A stretch of 43,888 nt of DNA from Candidatus Faecalibacterium intestinigallinarum (GTDB lineage Bacteria; Bacillota; Clostridia; Oscillospirales; Ruminococcaceae): the NCBI GenBank assembly GCA_019113345.1, contig DXHQ01000095.1, positions 1 through 43,888 on the forward strand, read 5' to 3'. The translations under genes were made by a program, and so were the position numbers. This document shows, in pieces, positions 31,997-41,207 of the stretch (its first letter is position 1; every line of letters starts with the position of its first letter). Under the pieces are notes generated by a model. It was not told the origin of the DNA. It saw only the letters and a program-made list of their open reading frames with translations, and did not search any database.

Positions 31997-33298
31997 TTAC
32001 TTGTTCTCCTCCTCGCCGGGGAACATCGCCTTGTAATAGGGGGTGAAGTCCAGGGTGGCGAAGTAGTCGCGCGGGGTCTCGGCCCGGCGGATCAGGGCGT
32101 GGCCGCCGTCCTCGCAGAGCAGCACCTCGGCGCTGCGCAGCTTGCCGTTGTAGTTGTAACCCATGGCCGAGCCGTGGGCCCCGGTGTCGTGGATATAGAT
32201 GATGTCCCCGATGTCGATCTTGGGCAGCATCCGGTCGACGGCAAATTTGTCGTTGTTTTCGCACAGGCCGCCCACCACGTCGTACTTGTGGTCGCAGGGG
32301 GCGTTCTCCTTGCCCAGCACCGTGATGTGGTGGTAGGCCCCGTACATGGCCGGGCGCATCAGGTTGGCGGCACAGGCGTCCAGGCCGATATACTCCTTGT
32401 AGATGTGCTTTTCGTGGATGGCGGTGGCGATCAGCGCGCCGTAGGGCCCGGTCATGAACCGGCCCATCTCGGTAAAGATGGCCACATCCCCCATCCCGGC
32501 CGGGACCAGGATCTCCTCAAACTTTTTGCGGACCCCTTCGCCGATGGCGTAGATGTCGTTTTCCCGCTGGCCGGGGCGGTAGGGGATGCCCACACCGCCC
32601 GACAGGTTGATATACCCGATGTGGACGCCGGCGGCTTTGGCCACCCGTACCGCCAGCGCAAAGAGGATGCCGGCCAGCTCGGGGTAATAGTCGTCCGAGA
32701 TGGTGTTGGACGCGAGGAAGGCGTGGATGCCGAAGTGTTTGGCTCCTTTGGCCTTGAGCTGCCGGAAGCTCTCGATCATCTGCTCCTCGGTCATGCCGTA
32801 TTTGGCGTCGCCGGGCTTGTCCATCACCTGGAAGCCCTCCTTGCTCTCGCCCAGGCTGAAGGTGCCGCCCGGGTTATACCGGCAGAAGACCGTCTCGGGC
32901 ACGCCGGCCACCCGCTCGAGAAAGCCCACCATGGTGGCGTCGTCCAGGTTGATGTAGGCCCCGAGGTCGTAGGCCTTTTTCATGTCCTCGCTGGGGGTCT
33001 GGTTGGAGGAGAACATGATTTCGTCCCCGCCAAAGCCGACCGCCTCGCTCAGCATCAGCTCGGTCAGGGAGGAGCAGTCCACCCCGCAGCCCTCCTCCCG
33101 CAGGATCTTCAAAATGGCGGGGTTGGGCAGGGCCTTGACCGCAAAGTATTCCTTAAAGCCCTTGTTCCAGCTGAAGGCCTCGTTGATCCGCCGGGCGTTG
33201 GCCCGGATGCCCTTCTCGTCGTAGATATGGAAGGGGGTGGGCACATCGGGCAGGATGTCCTGCACCTGCGCTTCGGTCAGGAATGGTTTCTTTTCCAT
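31997..33298 (-). CDS. lysA: Diaminopimelate decarboxylase (PLP, fold III)
   Basis: TPFHIYDEKGIRANARRINEAF, FAVKALPNPAIL, CGVDCSSLTELMLS, YINLSGGVGIPYRPGQ, VGGLCENNDKFA. Confidence 0.88.
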   Translation of the reverse strand: MEKKPFLTEAQVQDILPDVPTPFHIYDEKGIRANARRINEAFSWNKGFKEYFAVKALPNPAILKILREEGCGVDCSSLTELMLSEAVGFGGDEIMFSSNQTPSEDMKKAYDLGAYINLDDATMVGFLERVAGVPETVFCRYNPGGTFSLGESKEGFQVMDKPGDAKYGMTEEQMIESFRQLKAKGAKHFGIHAFLASNTISDDYYPELAGILFALAVRVAKAAGVHIGYINLSGGVGIPYRPGQRENDIYAIGEGVRKKFEEILVPAGMGDVAIFTEMGRFMTGPYGALIATAIHEKHIYKEYIGLDACAANLMRPAMYGAYHHITVLGKENAPCDHKYDVVGGLCENNDKFAVDRMLPKIDIGDIIYIHDTGAHGSAMGYNYNGKLRSAEVLLCEDGGHALIRRAETPRDYFATLDFTPYYKAMFPGEEENK

Positions 33299-33321
33299 GG
33301 TAGTTCACGTCCCTCTCTCGT

Positions 33322-35229
33322 TTACGATTTATGCTTGAGCTGCTCCCGCACCGGGGTAAAGGTGGGGATCATCTTCTGCAGCTGTTCCACCACGCCCTCG
33401 TCGTTGTGCTCGGCGGCATGGAACAGTTCCTGCAGCTGCTGATAGAACTCGTCCAGCTTGATGTTCCGCGGCGGCGCGACAAAGATCTTGTTGTGCTCGG
33501 TGCGGCGCATCTTGTCCTGCTCCTCGTCCATCATCAGCTCTTCGTAGAGCTTTTCGCCGGGGCGCAGGCCCACGATCTTGATCTCCATGTTGACCCCCGG
33601 CTCATAGCCGTAAAAGCGGATCAGCTGGCGGGCCAGGTCGATGATCTTGACCGGCTCGCCCATATCCAGCACATAGATGCTGCCGCTCTCGGCCAGCGCG
33701 CCGGCCTGCAGCACCAGCTGCGCCGCCTCGGGGATGGTCATAAAGTAGCGCTCGATGTTGGGGTCGGTCAGGGTGACCGGCCCGCCCTGCTTGATCTGCG
33801 ACTCAAACAGCGGGATGACGCTGCCGTGGCTGCCCAGCACGTTGCCGAACCGGACCGCCACGCACTTCATCTCGGTGTGCTGCGCAAAGGTCTGGATCAG
33901 CATCTCGCACAGCCGCTTGGTGCAGCCCATCACGCTGGTGGGGTTGACCGCCTTGTCGGTGGACAGCTGGACCAGCCGCTCCACCCCGTGCTCGCTGGCG
34001 CTGGTCAGCAGGTTCTTGGTGCCCATGACATTGTTCTTGACCGCCTCGGCCGGGCTGACCTCCATCAGGGGGACATGCTTATGGGCCGCGGCGTGGAACA
34101 CCACCTGCGGGCGGTAGGTCTCAAACACCTCGTCCAGCCGGCGCTTGTCCCGGATGGAGCCGATCAGCACCTCGATGGGGGCCTCGCGGCCGTACTTGCG
34201 CTGCAGTTCCATCTGCAGCTCGTAGGCGCAGTTCTCGTAGATGTCAAAGATCAGCAGTTTGGCCGGGGCAAAGCGCATCACCTGGCGGCACAGCTCGCTG
34301 CCGATGCTGCCGCCGCCGCCCGTCACCAGCACCACCTTGTCCTTCAGATAGCCGCTGATCTTCTCGGTGTCGAGGGTGACCTCGTCCCGCGAGAGGAAAT
34401 CGGCGGTGTTCAGCTCGCGGAAGGCGTGGGCCGGCGCACCGGCCGTGCCCACCGACTGCGGGTCGCTCAGGATCTGCACCTTGCAGTGGGTAGACATGCA
34501 CAGGTCGATGACATGGTTCAGCCGGCTGCCCCGCAAAGTGGGGATGGCGATGATGATGCCGTAGATGTTGTAGCGGGTGCACAGCTCGGGGATATCCTCC
34601 AGCGTGCCCTTGACCGGCACGCCGTGGATGGTCTGGTTCAGTTTTTCGGGCGCGTCGTCCGCCACCACCACCGGGTGGCCGTAGGTCTTGTTGGACTTAC
34701 AGACGTTGATGGCCCAGGCGCCGGCCTCCCCCGCACCCACGATCAGCATGGGGCGGTTGGGGTCGTTGCTGGTCACCCCGCGCAGCGCCGCCCCGAGGGG
34801 ATGGTCCAGGAACATCCGCCAGACCAGCCGGATGCCCCCCACAAACAGCAGGATGAAGATGGCCGCGATGCAGTTGGCCGAATTGAACAGCACCCCGTGG
34901 ACAAACAGCCGGTTGACAAAATAGACCGCCACCGTCGGCACGGCCACCATCACGCCCAGCCGGAACAGGTCCCGCTCGCCGGCATATTTCCACAGGATGG
35001 TATACAGCCCGCCCACCAGGAAGGACAGCATATACAGCGCCGCGATCCAGGGCAGGTTCTCATACAGCAGGGCGAGGTTGTGGGGCCACCAGACGTCGAC
35101 GTCCGGCGCGCCGTCGGCGCGGAGCAGCAGCCCCAGATAAAAGCTGAAGCAGACGAGCAGCAGGTCAATGAGGAACAGCAGCCCCCGCCGCAGCACAATC
35201 GCGCCCTTGCGCTTGGTTTCTTTTTTCAA
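33322..35229 (-). CDS. Polysaccharide biosynthesis nucleoside-diphosphate sugar epimerase/4,6-dehydratase (CapD/PglF-like)
   Basis: N-terminal TM region; VLVTGGGGSIGSELCRQVMRFAPAKLLIFDIYENCAYELQMEL, HAAAHKHVPLME, NVMGTKNLL, STDKAVNPTSVMGCTKR. Confidence 0.95.
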   Translation of the reverse strand: MKKETKRKGAIVLRRGLLFLIDLLLVCFSFYLGLLLRADGAPDVDVWWPHNLALLYENLPWIAALYMLSFLVGGLYTILWKYAGERDLFRLGVMVAVPTVAVYFVNRLFVHGVLFNSANCIAAIFILLFVGGIRLVWRMFLDHPLGAALRGVTSNDPNRPMLIVGAGEAGAWAINVCKSNKTYGHPVVVADDAPEKLNQTIHGVPVKGTLEDIPELCTRYNIYGIIIAIPTLRGSRLNHVIDLCMSTHCKVQILSDPQSVGTAGAPAHAFRELNTADFLSRDEVTLDTEKISGYLKDKVVLVTGGGGSIGSELCRQVMRFAPAKLLIFDIYENCAYELQMELQRKYGREAPIEVLIGSIRDKRRLDEVFETYRPQVVFHAAAHKHVPLMEVSPAEAVKNNVMGTKNLLTSASEHGVERLVQLSTDKAVNPTSVMGCTKRLCEMLIQTFAQHTEMKCVAVRFGNVLGSHGSVIPLFESQIKQGGPVTLTDPNIERYFMTIPEAAQLVLQAGALAESGSIYVLDMGEPVKIIDLARQLIRFYGYEPGVNMEIKIVGLRPGEKLYEELMMDEEQDKMRRTEHNKIFVAPPRNIKLDEFYQQLQELFHAAEHNDEGVVEQLQKMIPTFTPVREQLKHKS

Positions 35230-35275
35230 GATACGTCCTCTTATTCTCCGGCGGCAAGCCGCCGTTTATTGCAGG

Positions 35276-35306
35276 CTGCGGGGGAGCGCATCGCGCCCCG
35301 CCGCAG
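35276..35306 (-). other. GC-rich hairpin in the 5' leader of the epimerase gene
   Basis: Interrupted ctgcgg...ccgcag inverted repeat with inner gcgc/gcgc, followed on the minus strand by cggcgg-cttg-ccgccg. Confidence 0.5.
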
Positions 35307-35319
35307 GTACACATCCTAT

Positions 35320-35348
35320 ATTATACTCAGTTTCACAGCCTGTGTCCA
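35320..35348 (-). promoter_or_regulatory. Sigma-A promoter of the epimerase-lysA transcription unit
   Basis: Minus strand TGGACA - 17 nt - TATAAT. Confidence 0.7.
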
Positions 35349-36904
35349 GAACTTTCCGCTTTTCCTCCCATTCCCTGGGGGCGGCAGGCCTCCCGCAGCT
35401 CGGCCCCAAGGCCCAGCGGCCAGCCCGCCGCCAGACAGACCGCGCACATCCCCGCGCCGCCGGCGGCCACCGCCAGCAGCTGCACCCCGCGGTCCGCCGC
35501 CAGCGGGACGGCCAGCGCCTGCCGCAGCCCCCACCCGGCCAGCGCCGCCGCACCGGCGGCCAGAAGGGGCCCGGCCGCCCAGTCCAGCCAGTCGGGCCGC
35601 AGCCCGGCCGCCGCAAGCAGCCGCCGGGTGTTGGCAAGGCAGGTAAAGAGGCTGGAGAGGATCATCACCAGCAGAAAGCCCCGCATCCCCCATTTTGGCA
35701 GCAGCAGGGCCACCCCCGCGATCCGCAGGATCGAATCCCAGACGCCGTACCGGAAGGCGGCTTTCTGCTCCCCCATCCCCTTCATGGCGCCGTCCACCAT
35801 GCTCTCCAGATAGAGCAGCGGCATGGCCGGGGCCAGGATCTCGAGGTAGGCCCCCGCCTCGGCGCTGCCGTAGAGGGCGGCGGCCAGCGGACGCCCCCAG
35901 ACCCAGAACACCGCCCCGGCCAGCGCCGAGACGTACATGGTCAGCTTGAGCATCCGGCCCAGCAGCGCCTCCAGCCGGCGGCGGTCGTCGCGCAGATGGG
36001 CCCGGGCGATCTCGGGCATCAGCAGAACGCCCAGGCTGCCCAGCAGCCCGAACGGGAAGTTGACCAGCGGCAGGGCCATCCCCTTCAGATTGCCGTACTG
36101 GGTCACCGCCGCGCTCCGCTGCCCCAGATAGACGGTCAGGCAGGCGGGCACCAGCATATTTTCGGCGGTGTGCAGCGCGCTGGAAACGCACCGTCCGCCC
36201 CCCACCGGCCACAAAATCTCCCACAATCGCCGTCCGGCCTCCCGCGGGGGCTCGGCCCGGTCGTGCCCAAAGGCGCGGGGCGCTTCCCGCCGGCAGAACA
36301 CCGCCATCAGCACCGCGGACAGCGCCTCGCTTGCCGCCGTTGCCCCCAGCACCACCGCGCAGCGGACCCCCACGTCCCGCCCTTCGGTCAGGGTCAGGGC
36401 CGCCGCCATCACCCCCATGCGGAAGGCCTGCTCGGCCAGCTGGCTGGCCACGTTGGGGCCCACCCGCTGCCGCGCCACAAAAAAGCCGCGCAGCACCGCC
36501 GCCAGCGCCATGAACGGCATCCCGAAGGCGGCCGCCCGCAGCGCCAGAGCGGCCCGCGCGTCTCCCAGCCACCACCGGGCGGCCAGCGGCGCAAGGCACC
36601 ACTGCCCCGCCATGGCCGCCAGACCCAAAGCCAGCGCCGCGGCGCAGAGCCGGGCCAGCATCCCGCGGGCGCGGGCGGGTTTGCCGGCCAGTTCCTCGGC
36701 CATCAGCCGGGTGGAAGCTGCCGACACCCCTGCCGTCGCCACCGTAACAAAGAGGGAATAGACCGCCAGCACCAGCTGGTACAGGCCCATTCCCTCCCCG
36801 CCCAGGGCGTTGGCCAGATAGATGCGCAGCCCCATCCCGGCCAGCCGGAGCACGACGTCCGACCCGGTGAGCAGCGCGGCGTTTTTCAGGTAGCTCTGCC
36901 GCAT
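35333..36904 (-). CDS. Oligosaccharide/lipid II flippase family protein (MOP superfamily, SpoVB/MurJ-like)
   Basis: Start MRQSYLKNAALLTGSDVVLRLAGMGLRIYLANALGGEGMGLYQLVLAVYSLF; ~14 hydrophobic segments; 5' ORF extension to 37186 not supported. Confidence 0.88.
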   Translation of the reverse strand: MRQSYLKNAALLTGSDVVLRLAGMGLRIYLANALGGEGMGLYQLVLAVYSLFVTVATAGVSAASTRLMAEELAGKPARARGMLARLCAAALALGLAAMAGQWCLAPLAARWWLGDARAALALRAAAFGMPFMALAAVLRGFFVARQRVGPNVASQLAEQAFRMGVMAAALTLTEGRDVGVRCAVVLGATAASEALSAVLMAVFCRREAPRAFGHDRAEPPREAGRRLWEILWPVGGGRCVSSALHTAENMLVPACLTVYLGQRSAAVTQYGNLKGMALPLVNFPFGLLGSLGVLLMPEIARAHLRDDRRRLEALLGRMLKLTMYVSALAGAVFWVWGRPLAAALYGSAEAGAYLEILAPAMPLLYLESMVDGAMKGMGEQKAAFRYGVWDSILRIAGVALLLPKWGMRGFLLVMILSSLFTCLANTRRLLAAAGLRPDWLDWAAGPLLAAGAAALAGWGLRQALAVPLAADRGVQLLAVAAGGAGMCAVCLAAGWPLGLGAELREACRPQGMGGKAESSGHRL

Positions 36905-36964
36905 GGCGACCCCCTCCCTTCCCGACAGGATATGCGCCGGGCCGGACGGGTAGAACCAAAAAAT

Positions 36965-36988
36965 GCCCCTCCCATTGCTGGGAAGGGC
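36965..36988 (-). terminator. Terminator of the PASTA pseudokinase gene
   Basis: Minus strand GCCCTTCCCA-GCAA-TGGGAGGGGC-ATTTTTT. Confidence 0.85.
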
Positions 36989-36998
36989 GACAAAATGC

Positions 36999-38696
36999 TT
37001 ATTCAGCCGGCGGTTCGGCGCTGTCAGACGCGCTTTCGGTCTGGCTTTCCGCGCCCTCGGGCGGGGTGTCGGGGGTGGCGGTGATCTGGACGTCGCGGTC
37101 GGCCGCGATATAGACCACAATGGTGCTGCCCGCCTCGACCAGGGTGCCCGGCTCGACGCTGCAGGCCACCACGCAGCCCGAGGCATAGGAGCCGTCGTTC
37201 ACCACCATGAAGCAGCTGGGCACCAGCCCCCGGCTCTCCAGCTCCCGGATGGCCCCCTCCTGGGTGAAGCCGATGGTGTTGGGCATCTCGACCATCTCGG
37301 GCCCCTTGCTGATGACCAGCCGGATGGTGGGGTTATCCCCCTCGGTGATGGCCGAGCCGGCGGCCGGCTCCTGGGTCAGGACGGTGCCGGCGGGGGCGCT
37401 GTCGCTGTAGGCTTCGGTGACATAGAAGAGATAGATGCCGGTATACTGGCGGTTATTCTGGATCTGGGCGTAGCTCATCCCCACAAAGTCGGGCACATAG
37501 TGGACGGTCACCGCGCTGGGGGCGCTCTCGGCCTCGGAGGAGGCGGGGGCGCTCTCGGCGGGCGGCTGCGCCCGGCCCAGCAGGCTCCACAGGGTCAGCA
37601 GGGTGAGGACGGCCAGCAGGATCAGGATGCCGGTCAGGATGGCCGTCAGGCTGAGGGCAGGGCGCTTGCCCTTCAGGTCCCGGATGGCCCGCCGGCGGCC
37701 GGCGGCGTGGAGGGTGCGGGCCTCTTCCTCGGCGGCCTCGGGGGAGGCCAGGGCCCGGGCCAGCTGGGGCACCGTCTGGATGCGGCTGGCCGGGTCGAGC
37801 TGCAGCCCCAGGTCGAGCGCCTCCGACACATAGGCCGGCACCGCCGGGCAGACGCTGCGTGCGGCGGGGTTGGAATCGGTCACCAGCCGCTGGGCCGCCG
37901 GAACCGGGCTCTGCCCGCTCACCATCCGGTAAAAGACGGCCGACAGGCTGTAGACGTCGGTGTAGCGGCCCTCGAACTCGACGGCGGAGTACTGCTCGGG
38001 GGCGGAGTAGCCCTCGTAGAGCTGGCCGTGCAGGCCGCTGCCCGCCGTCCGCAGGCCGATGGTGGCGTAGCCGGTCAGCCGGGCGCGGCCGTTGTCCAGC
38101 ACCCGGATGTTTTCGGGGCAGATGCCCCGGTGGACCAGCCCCACCTGGTGCATGGCCGCCACCCCGTTGAAGACCGGCTGCAGCATGGCGCAGGCCGCCT
38201 CGGGGTCCACCGGCCTTTTCTGCCCCGCCAGCCACTGGTCGAGGGGGATGCCGCCCGGGTTTTCCAGCACGGCGTAGACGGTGTTATTAGCCTCCACCAC
38301 GTCCAGCACCGCTTCAAGGCCGGTGGCCGGGGTGATCCGCTGGATGGAGCGGTAGAGGTCCCCGAAATCCATCCGGGTGGTCTTGAGCAGCACCTCGCTG
38401 CCGGGTTTCGGGTGCAGCTGATAGTCGCTGCCCCGCTCGGCCGAGAGGGTGATGGGCAGGTATTCCTTGATGGTGACCCGGAAGCGGCCCCGGTTTTCCA
38501 CCCCGCGGTAGAGGATGCCCTCGCCGTCGATGCTCAGCATCTCCCCCACCGTATACCGGCCTGCCAGCAGGGTGCCCACCGGCAGGGCCCCCGCGGGGTT
38601 GCGCCCGGCAAAGCGGCGCTGACAGTGGGGGCAGCTCTCGGCCCCCGCCTGCAATTCCGCCTTGCAGTACGGGCAAAGGATCCTGTGCTCGTCCAT
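36999..38696 (-). CDS. Zinc-ribbon, protein kinase-fold, TM, PASTA-repeat protein (predicted pseudokinase)
   Basis: CPYCKAELQAGAESCPHCQRRF ribbon; kinase fold with VTIKEY but HRGICPENIRV and LTGYA; TM SLTAILTGILILLAVLTLLTLW; PASTA-like VPDFVGMSYAQIQ... and EMPNTIGFTQEGAIRELESRGL... Confidence 0.88.
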   Translation of the reverse strand: MDEHRILCPYCKAELQAGAESCPHCQRRFAGRNPAGALPVGTLLAGRYTVGEMLSIDGEGILYRGVENRGRFRVTIKEYLPITLSAERGSDYQLHPKPGSEVLLKTTRMDFGDLYRSIQRITPATGLEAVLDVVEANNTVYAVLENPGGIPLDQWLAGQKRPVDPEAACAMLQPVFNGVAAMHQVGLVHRGICPENIRVLDNGRARLTGYATIGLRTAGSGLHGQLYEGYSAPEQYSAVEFEGRYTDVYSLSAVFYRMVSGQSPVPAAQRLVTDSNPAARSVCPAVPAYVSEALDLGLQLDPASRIQTVPQLARALASPEAAEEEARTLHAAGRRRAIRDLKGKRPALSLTAILTGILILLAVLTLLTLWSLLGRAQPPAESAPASSEAESAPSAVTVHYVPDFVGMSYAQIQNNRQYTGIYLFYVTEAYSDSAPAGTVLTQEPAAGSAITEGDNPTIRLVISKGPEMVEMPNTIGFTQEGAIRELESRGLVPSCFMVVNDGSYASGCVVACSVEPGTLVEAGSTIVVYIAADRDVQITATPDTPPEGAESQTESASDSAEPPAE

Positions 38697-38722
38697 CTGC
38701 TCTCCCCCTTTTTGCCAAAAAG

Positions 38723-38742
38723 AGCCGGGTCACCGCCCGGCT
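38723..38742 (-). terminator. Terminator of yebC
   Basis: Minus strand AGCCGGG-N6-CCCGGCT-CTTTTT. Confidence 0.8.
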
Positions 38743-38753
38743 TGTGTTGTGTT

Positions 38754-39491
38754 TTATTCCGGTAAATCTTCCTCGTTCTCGAGGCTGTGCCAGACGTTCT
38801 GCACGTCGTCGTCATCCTCCAGCGCGTCCAGCAGCTTGCCCATCAGCTTGAGCTGGTCGGGGTCGGTCAGCCGGGTGGTGGTCATGGGCACCATGGCCAG
38901 GTCGGCCGAGATGAACTCGTACCCCTTGGCCTCCAGCGCGTTGCAGACGGCCGAGAAGCTGTCGGGGTCGGTGGTGATCTCGGCGGCGTCCTCGCCGGCA
39001 TCAAAGTCCTCGGCGCCGGCGTCGAGGGCGTCCATCATGGCCTCGTCGGCGTCCTTGTCCTCCAGCGAGATATCAATGACGCCCTTCTGGGTGAACAGGA
39101 AGCCCACACAGCCCAGTGTGCCCAGATTGCCGCCGTTCTTATCAAAGTAGTGGCGCAGGTCGGCGGCGGTGCGGTTGCGGTTGTCGGTCAGGGTCTCGAC
39201 CATGACGGCCACGCCGCCGGGGCCGTAGCCCTCGTAGTTGATGGCCTCGTACTCGGTCTTGTCGCCGCCCTCGGCCTTTTTGATGATGCGCTGGATGTTG
39301 TCATTGGGGACGTTCATCCGCTTGGCCTTGCTGATCAGGTCGGCCAGCTTGCCGTTGGAGGCGGGGTCGGGGCCGCCGTTGCGGACCGCCACGCTGATCT
39401 CGCGGCCGATCTTGGTAAAGACCTTGGCGCGGGCGCCGTCGGTCTTTTCCTTCTTGCGCTTGATGTTGTTCCATTTGCTGTGTCCAGACAT
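38754..39491 (-). CDS. yebC: YebC/PmpR family DNA-binding regulatory protein
   Basis: MSGHSKWNNIKRKKEKTDGARAKVFTKIGREI signature; YEGYGPGGVAVMVETLTDNRNRT. Confidence 0.96.
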   Translation of the reverse strand: MSGHSKWNNIKRKKEKTDGARAKVFTKIGREISVAVRNGGPDPASNGKLADLISKAKRMNVPNDNIQRIIKKAEGGDKTEYEAINYEGYGPGGVAVMVETLTDNRNRTAADLRHYFDKNGGNLGTLGCVGFLFTQKGVIDISLEDKDADEAMMDALDAGAEDFDAGEDAAEITTDPDSFSAVCNALEAKGYEFISADLAMVPMTTTRLTDPDQLKLMGKLLDALEDDDDVQNVWHSLENEEDLPE

Positions 39492-39569
39492 TGGGGTAAG
39501 CCTCCTAGCTGTATGTTTCACAAAGCCGCCCTGCCTGCGGGCGGCGCGTTGGATCAGACTGTCTTATTG

Positions 39570-39598
39570 ATTTTAGCACAAACGGGACGCGTATTCAA
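39570..39598 (-). promoter_or_regulatory. Sigma-A promoter of yebC
   Basis: Minus strand TTGAAT - 17 nt - TAAAAT. Confidence 0.65.
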
Positions 39599-39606
39599 GC
39601 GCTTTT

Positions 39607-41049
39607 TCAGCCCAGCAGCCGCAGGGCCTTGGGGTAGTGGTTCTTGATCCGCCCGCCCGAGACCTTGCCGCCCCCCAGCGGGCAGCCGTCCACCGTCACG
39701 CAGCACCAGCCGGCGCCGGCCGCGCGCGCCTCGATCTCCTGCCCCAGCAGCCAGGCGCGGCAGCGGGGGTCGTCCCGGGTCAGCGGCTCGGTGTTGGCGC
39801 ACAGGTTCCCATAGGCGGTGAAGAGATGGTGCCCCGGCACAAAGCGGCCCTTTTGGACCGTCCCGGCCAGCACCCCGGCCCGCAGGATGTGCAGCCCCAG
39901 CGGCGGGCAGGCCGGCGGCAGCAGGACGCTTTCTCCCAGCGCCACGGCCGGCTTTGCCGCCAGCGCGGGGAAGTTTTCCCACGCAAAGGCCCGCCAGACG
40001 TCCAGCATCTGGGCCGGGCCGGCGGTCTCCGGCTTTCTGCCCCGGGCGGGGCGGCGCTTTTCGGCCTGCGGGCGCTGCATACGGGCCAGCCAGGCGGCCT
40101 CTTCCGCTGCGCGGGCGGCGGGGTCGGGCGGCGTTCCCGCCTTGACCAGCCGGGCCATGAAGTGCCCCTCCCCGCCCTGGCAGGGCCAGATCCGGCGGAC
40201 CAGCGAGACGTCCAGCGGCAGGCCGCCGGTGCGGTTCGCCTCGCCGGGACTGCCGAAGGGGGCGAAGGCCCGCTCCATCACGTCGGCCAGCGCAAACTCG
40301 GGGTGCCGCGCCAGAAAGGCCGCCACCTGGCCCTCGTCCTCCTCGGGGGCGAAGGTGCAGGTGGAAAAAACGATCTCCCCGCCGGGCGCAAGGGCCTCCG
40401 CCGCGCTGTCCAGGATGGACGCGCCCAGCGCCGCGCACTGGGCCACCAGCGCCGCCGAGTGCTGCCGGACCGCCTCCGGCTCCTTGCGGAACATTCCCTC
40501 CCCCGAGCAGGGGGCGTCCACCAGAATGCGGTCGAAGAAGGCGGGCAGGGCCGCCGCGATCCGCTCGCCGCTCTCGTTCAGGACGACGGCGTTGGCCGCC
40601 CCCATCCGCTCGAGGTTGCTTTTCAGGATCTCGGCCCGGCCGGCGACGTACTCGTTGGCGACCAGCAGCCCCTCCCCCCGCAAAGCGGCGGCCAGCTGGC
40701 TGGTCTTGCCGCCGGGGGCGGCGCAGAGGTCCAGCACCCGCATCCCCGGCTCCACCCCCAGCAGCGGCGCGGCCGAGGAGGCCGACGGCTCCTGCGAGTA
40801 GAACACCCCCGCGTGGTGCCAGGGGTGGCGGCCGGGCTTCCAGTCGGGCTGGCGCACCAGAAAGCCCGCCCCGCAGAAGGGGGAGGGCTCGACCGCAAAA
40901 TCCGCCCCGGCCGCAAAGGCCTCCGGCGTCATCCGCAGGGCCGAGACGGTCACCCCGCGGGCTGCCTCGGCGTCGGGCGCGGCATACAGCGTCTCATAGC
41001 GGGGGCCGAGCAGGGCCCGCTCCCGCGCTTCAAAGTACTCGATGGGCAT
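39607..41049 (-). CDS. RsmF-like rRNA (cytosine-C5) methyltransferase
   Basis: LDLCAAPGGKTSQLAAAL, DAPCSGEGMFRK, ILDSAAEALAPGGEIVFSTCTFAPEEDEGQV; start MPIEYFEARERALLG. Confidence 0.92.
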   Translation of the reverse strand: MPIEYFEARERALLGPRYETLYAAPDAEAARGVTVSALRMTPEAFAAGADFAVEPSPFCGAGFLVRQPDWKPGRHPWHHAGVFYSQEPSASSAAPLLGVEPGMRVLDLCAAPGGKTSQLAAALRGEGLLVANEYVAGRAEILKSNLERMGAANAVVLNESGERIAAALPAFFDRILVDAPCSGEGMFRKEPEAVRQHSAALVAQCAALGASILDSAAEALAPGGEIVFSTCTFAPEEDEGQVAAFLARHPEFALADVMERAFAPFGSPGEANRTGGLPLDVSLVRRIWPCQGGEGHFMARLVKAGTPPDPAARAAEEAAWLARMQRPQAEKRRPARGRKPETAGPAQMLDVWRAFAWENFPALAAKPAVALGESVLLPPACPPLGLHILRAGVLAGTVQKGRFVPGHHLFTAYGNLCANTEPLTRDDPRCRAWLLGQEIEARAAGAGWCCVTVDGCPLGGGKVSGGRIKNHYPKALRLLG

Positions 41050-41117
41050 GAAAGTTCCCCTTTTCTTACCACAAAGTTTTCTTTCGCCAACCCGCCCGGC
41101 TCCCCGGAGGGCGCCGT

Positions 41118-41146
41118 GCATAAACGGCCGTCCGGCGGCCACACTA
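41118..41146 (+). promoter_or_regulatory. Possible sigma-G/F-like forespore promoter
   Basis: GCATA - 17 nt - CACACTA upstream of the 65-aa ORF; resembles B. subtilis sigma-G consensus but is not exact. Confidence 0.3.
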
Positions 41147-41207
41147 TCCTCAGCGGGGGCAACCGCCCCTGCAAAACCGATCATGAGCCCGAAAGGAGCA
41201 ATCACAC

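Noticed and set aside
31541-33442. 633-aa + strand ORF opposite lysA
   Set aside because: Shadow ORF of the lysA strand; no plausible domain.
33331-35646. 771-aa + strand ORF opposite the epimerase gene
   Set aside because: Shadow ORF; composition follows the reverse complement of the real CDS.
36905-37186. N-terminal extension of the flippase ORF
   Set aside because: Pro/Arg/Ser-rich translation overlapping a terminator and the next gene; MRQSYLKNAALLTGSDVVLRLAG is the typical start of this family.
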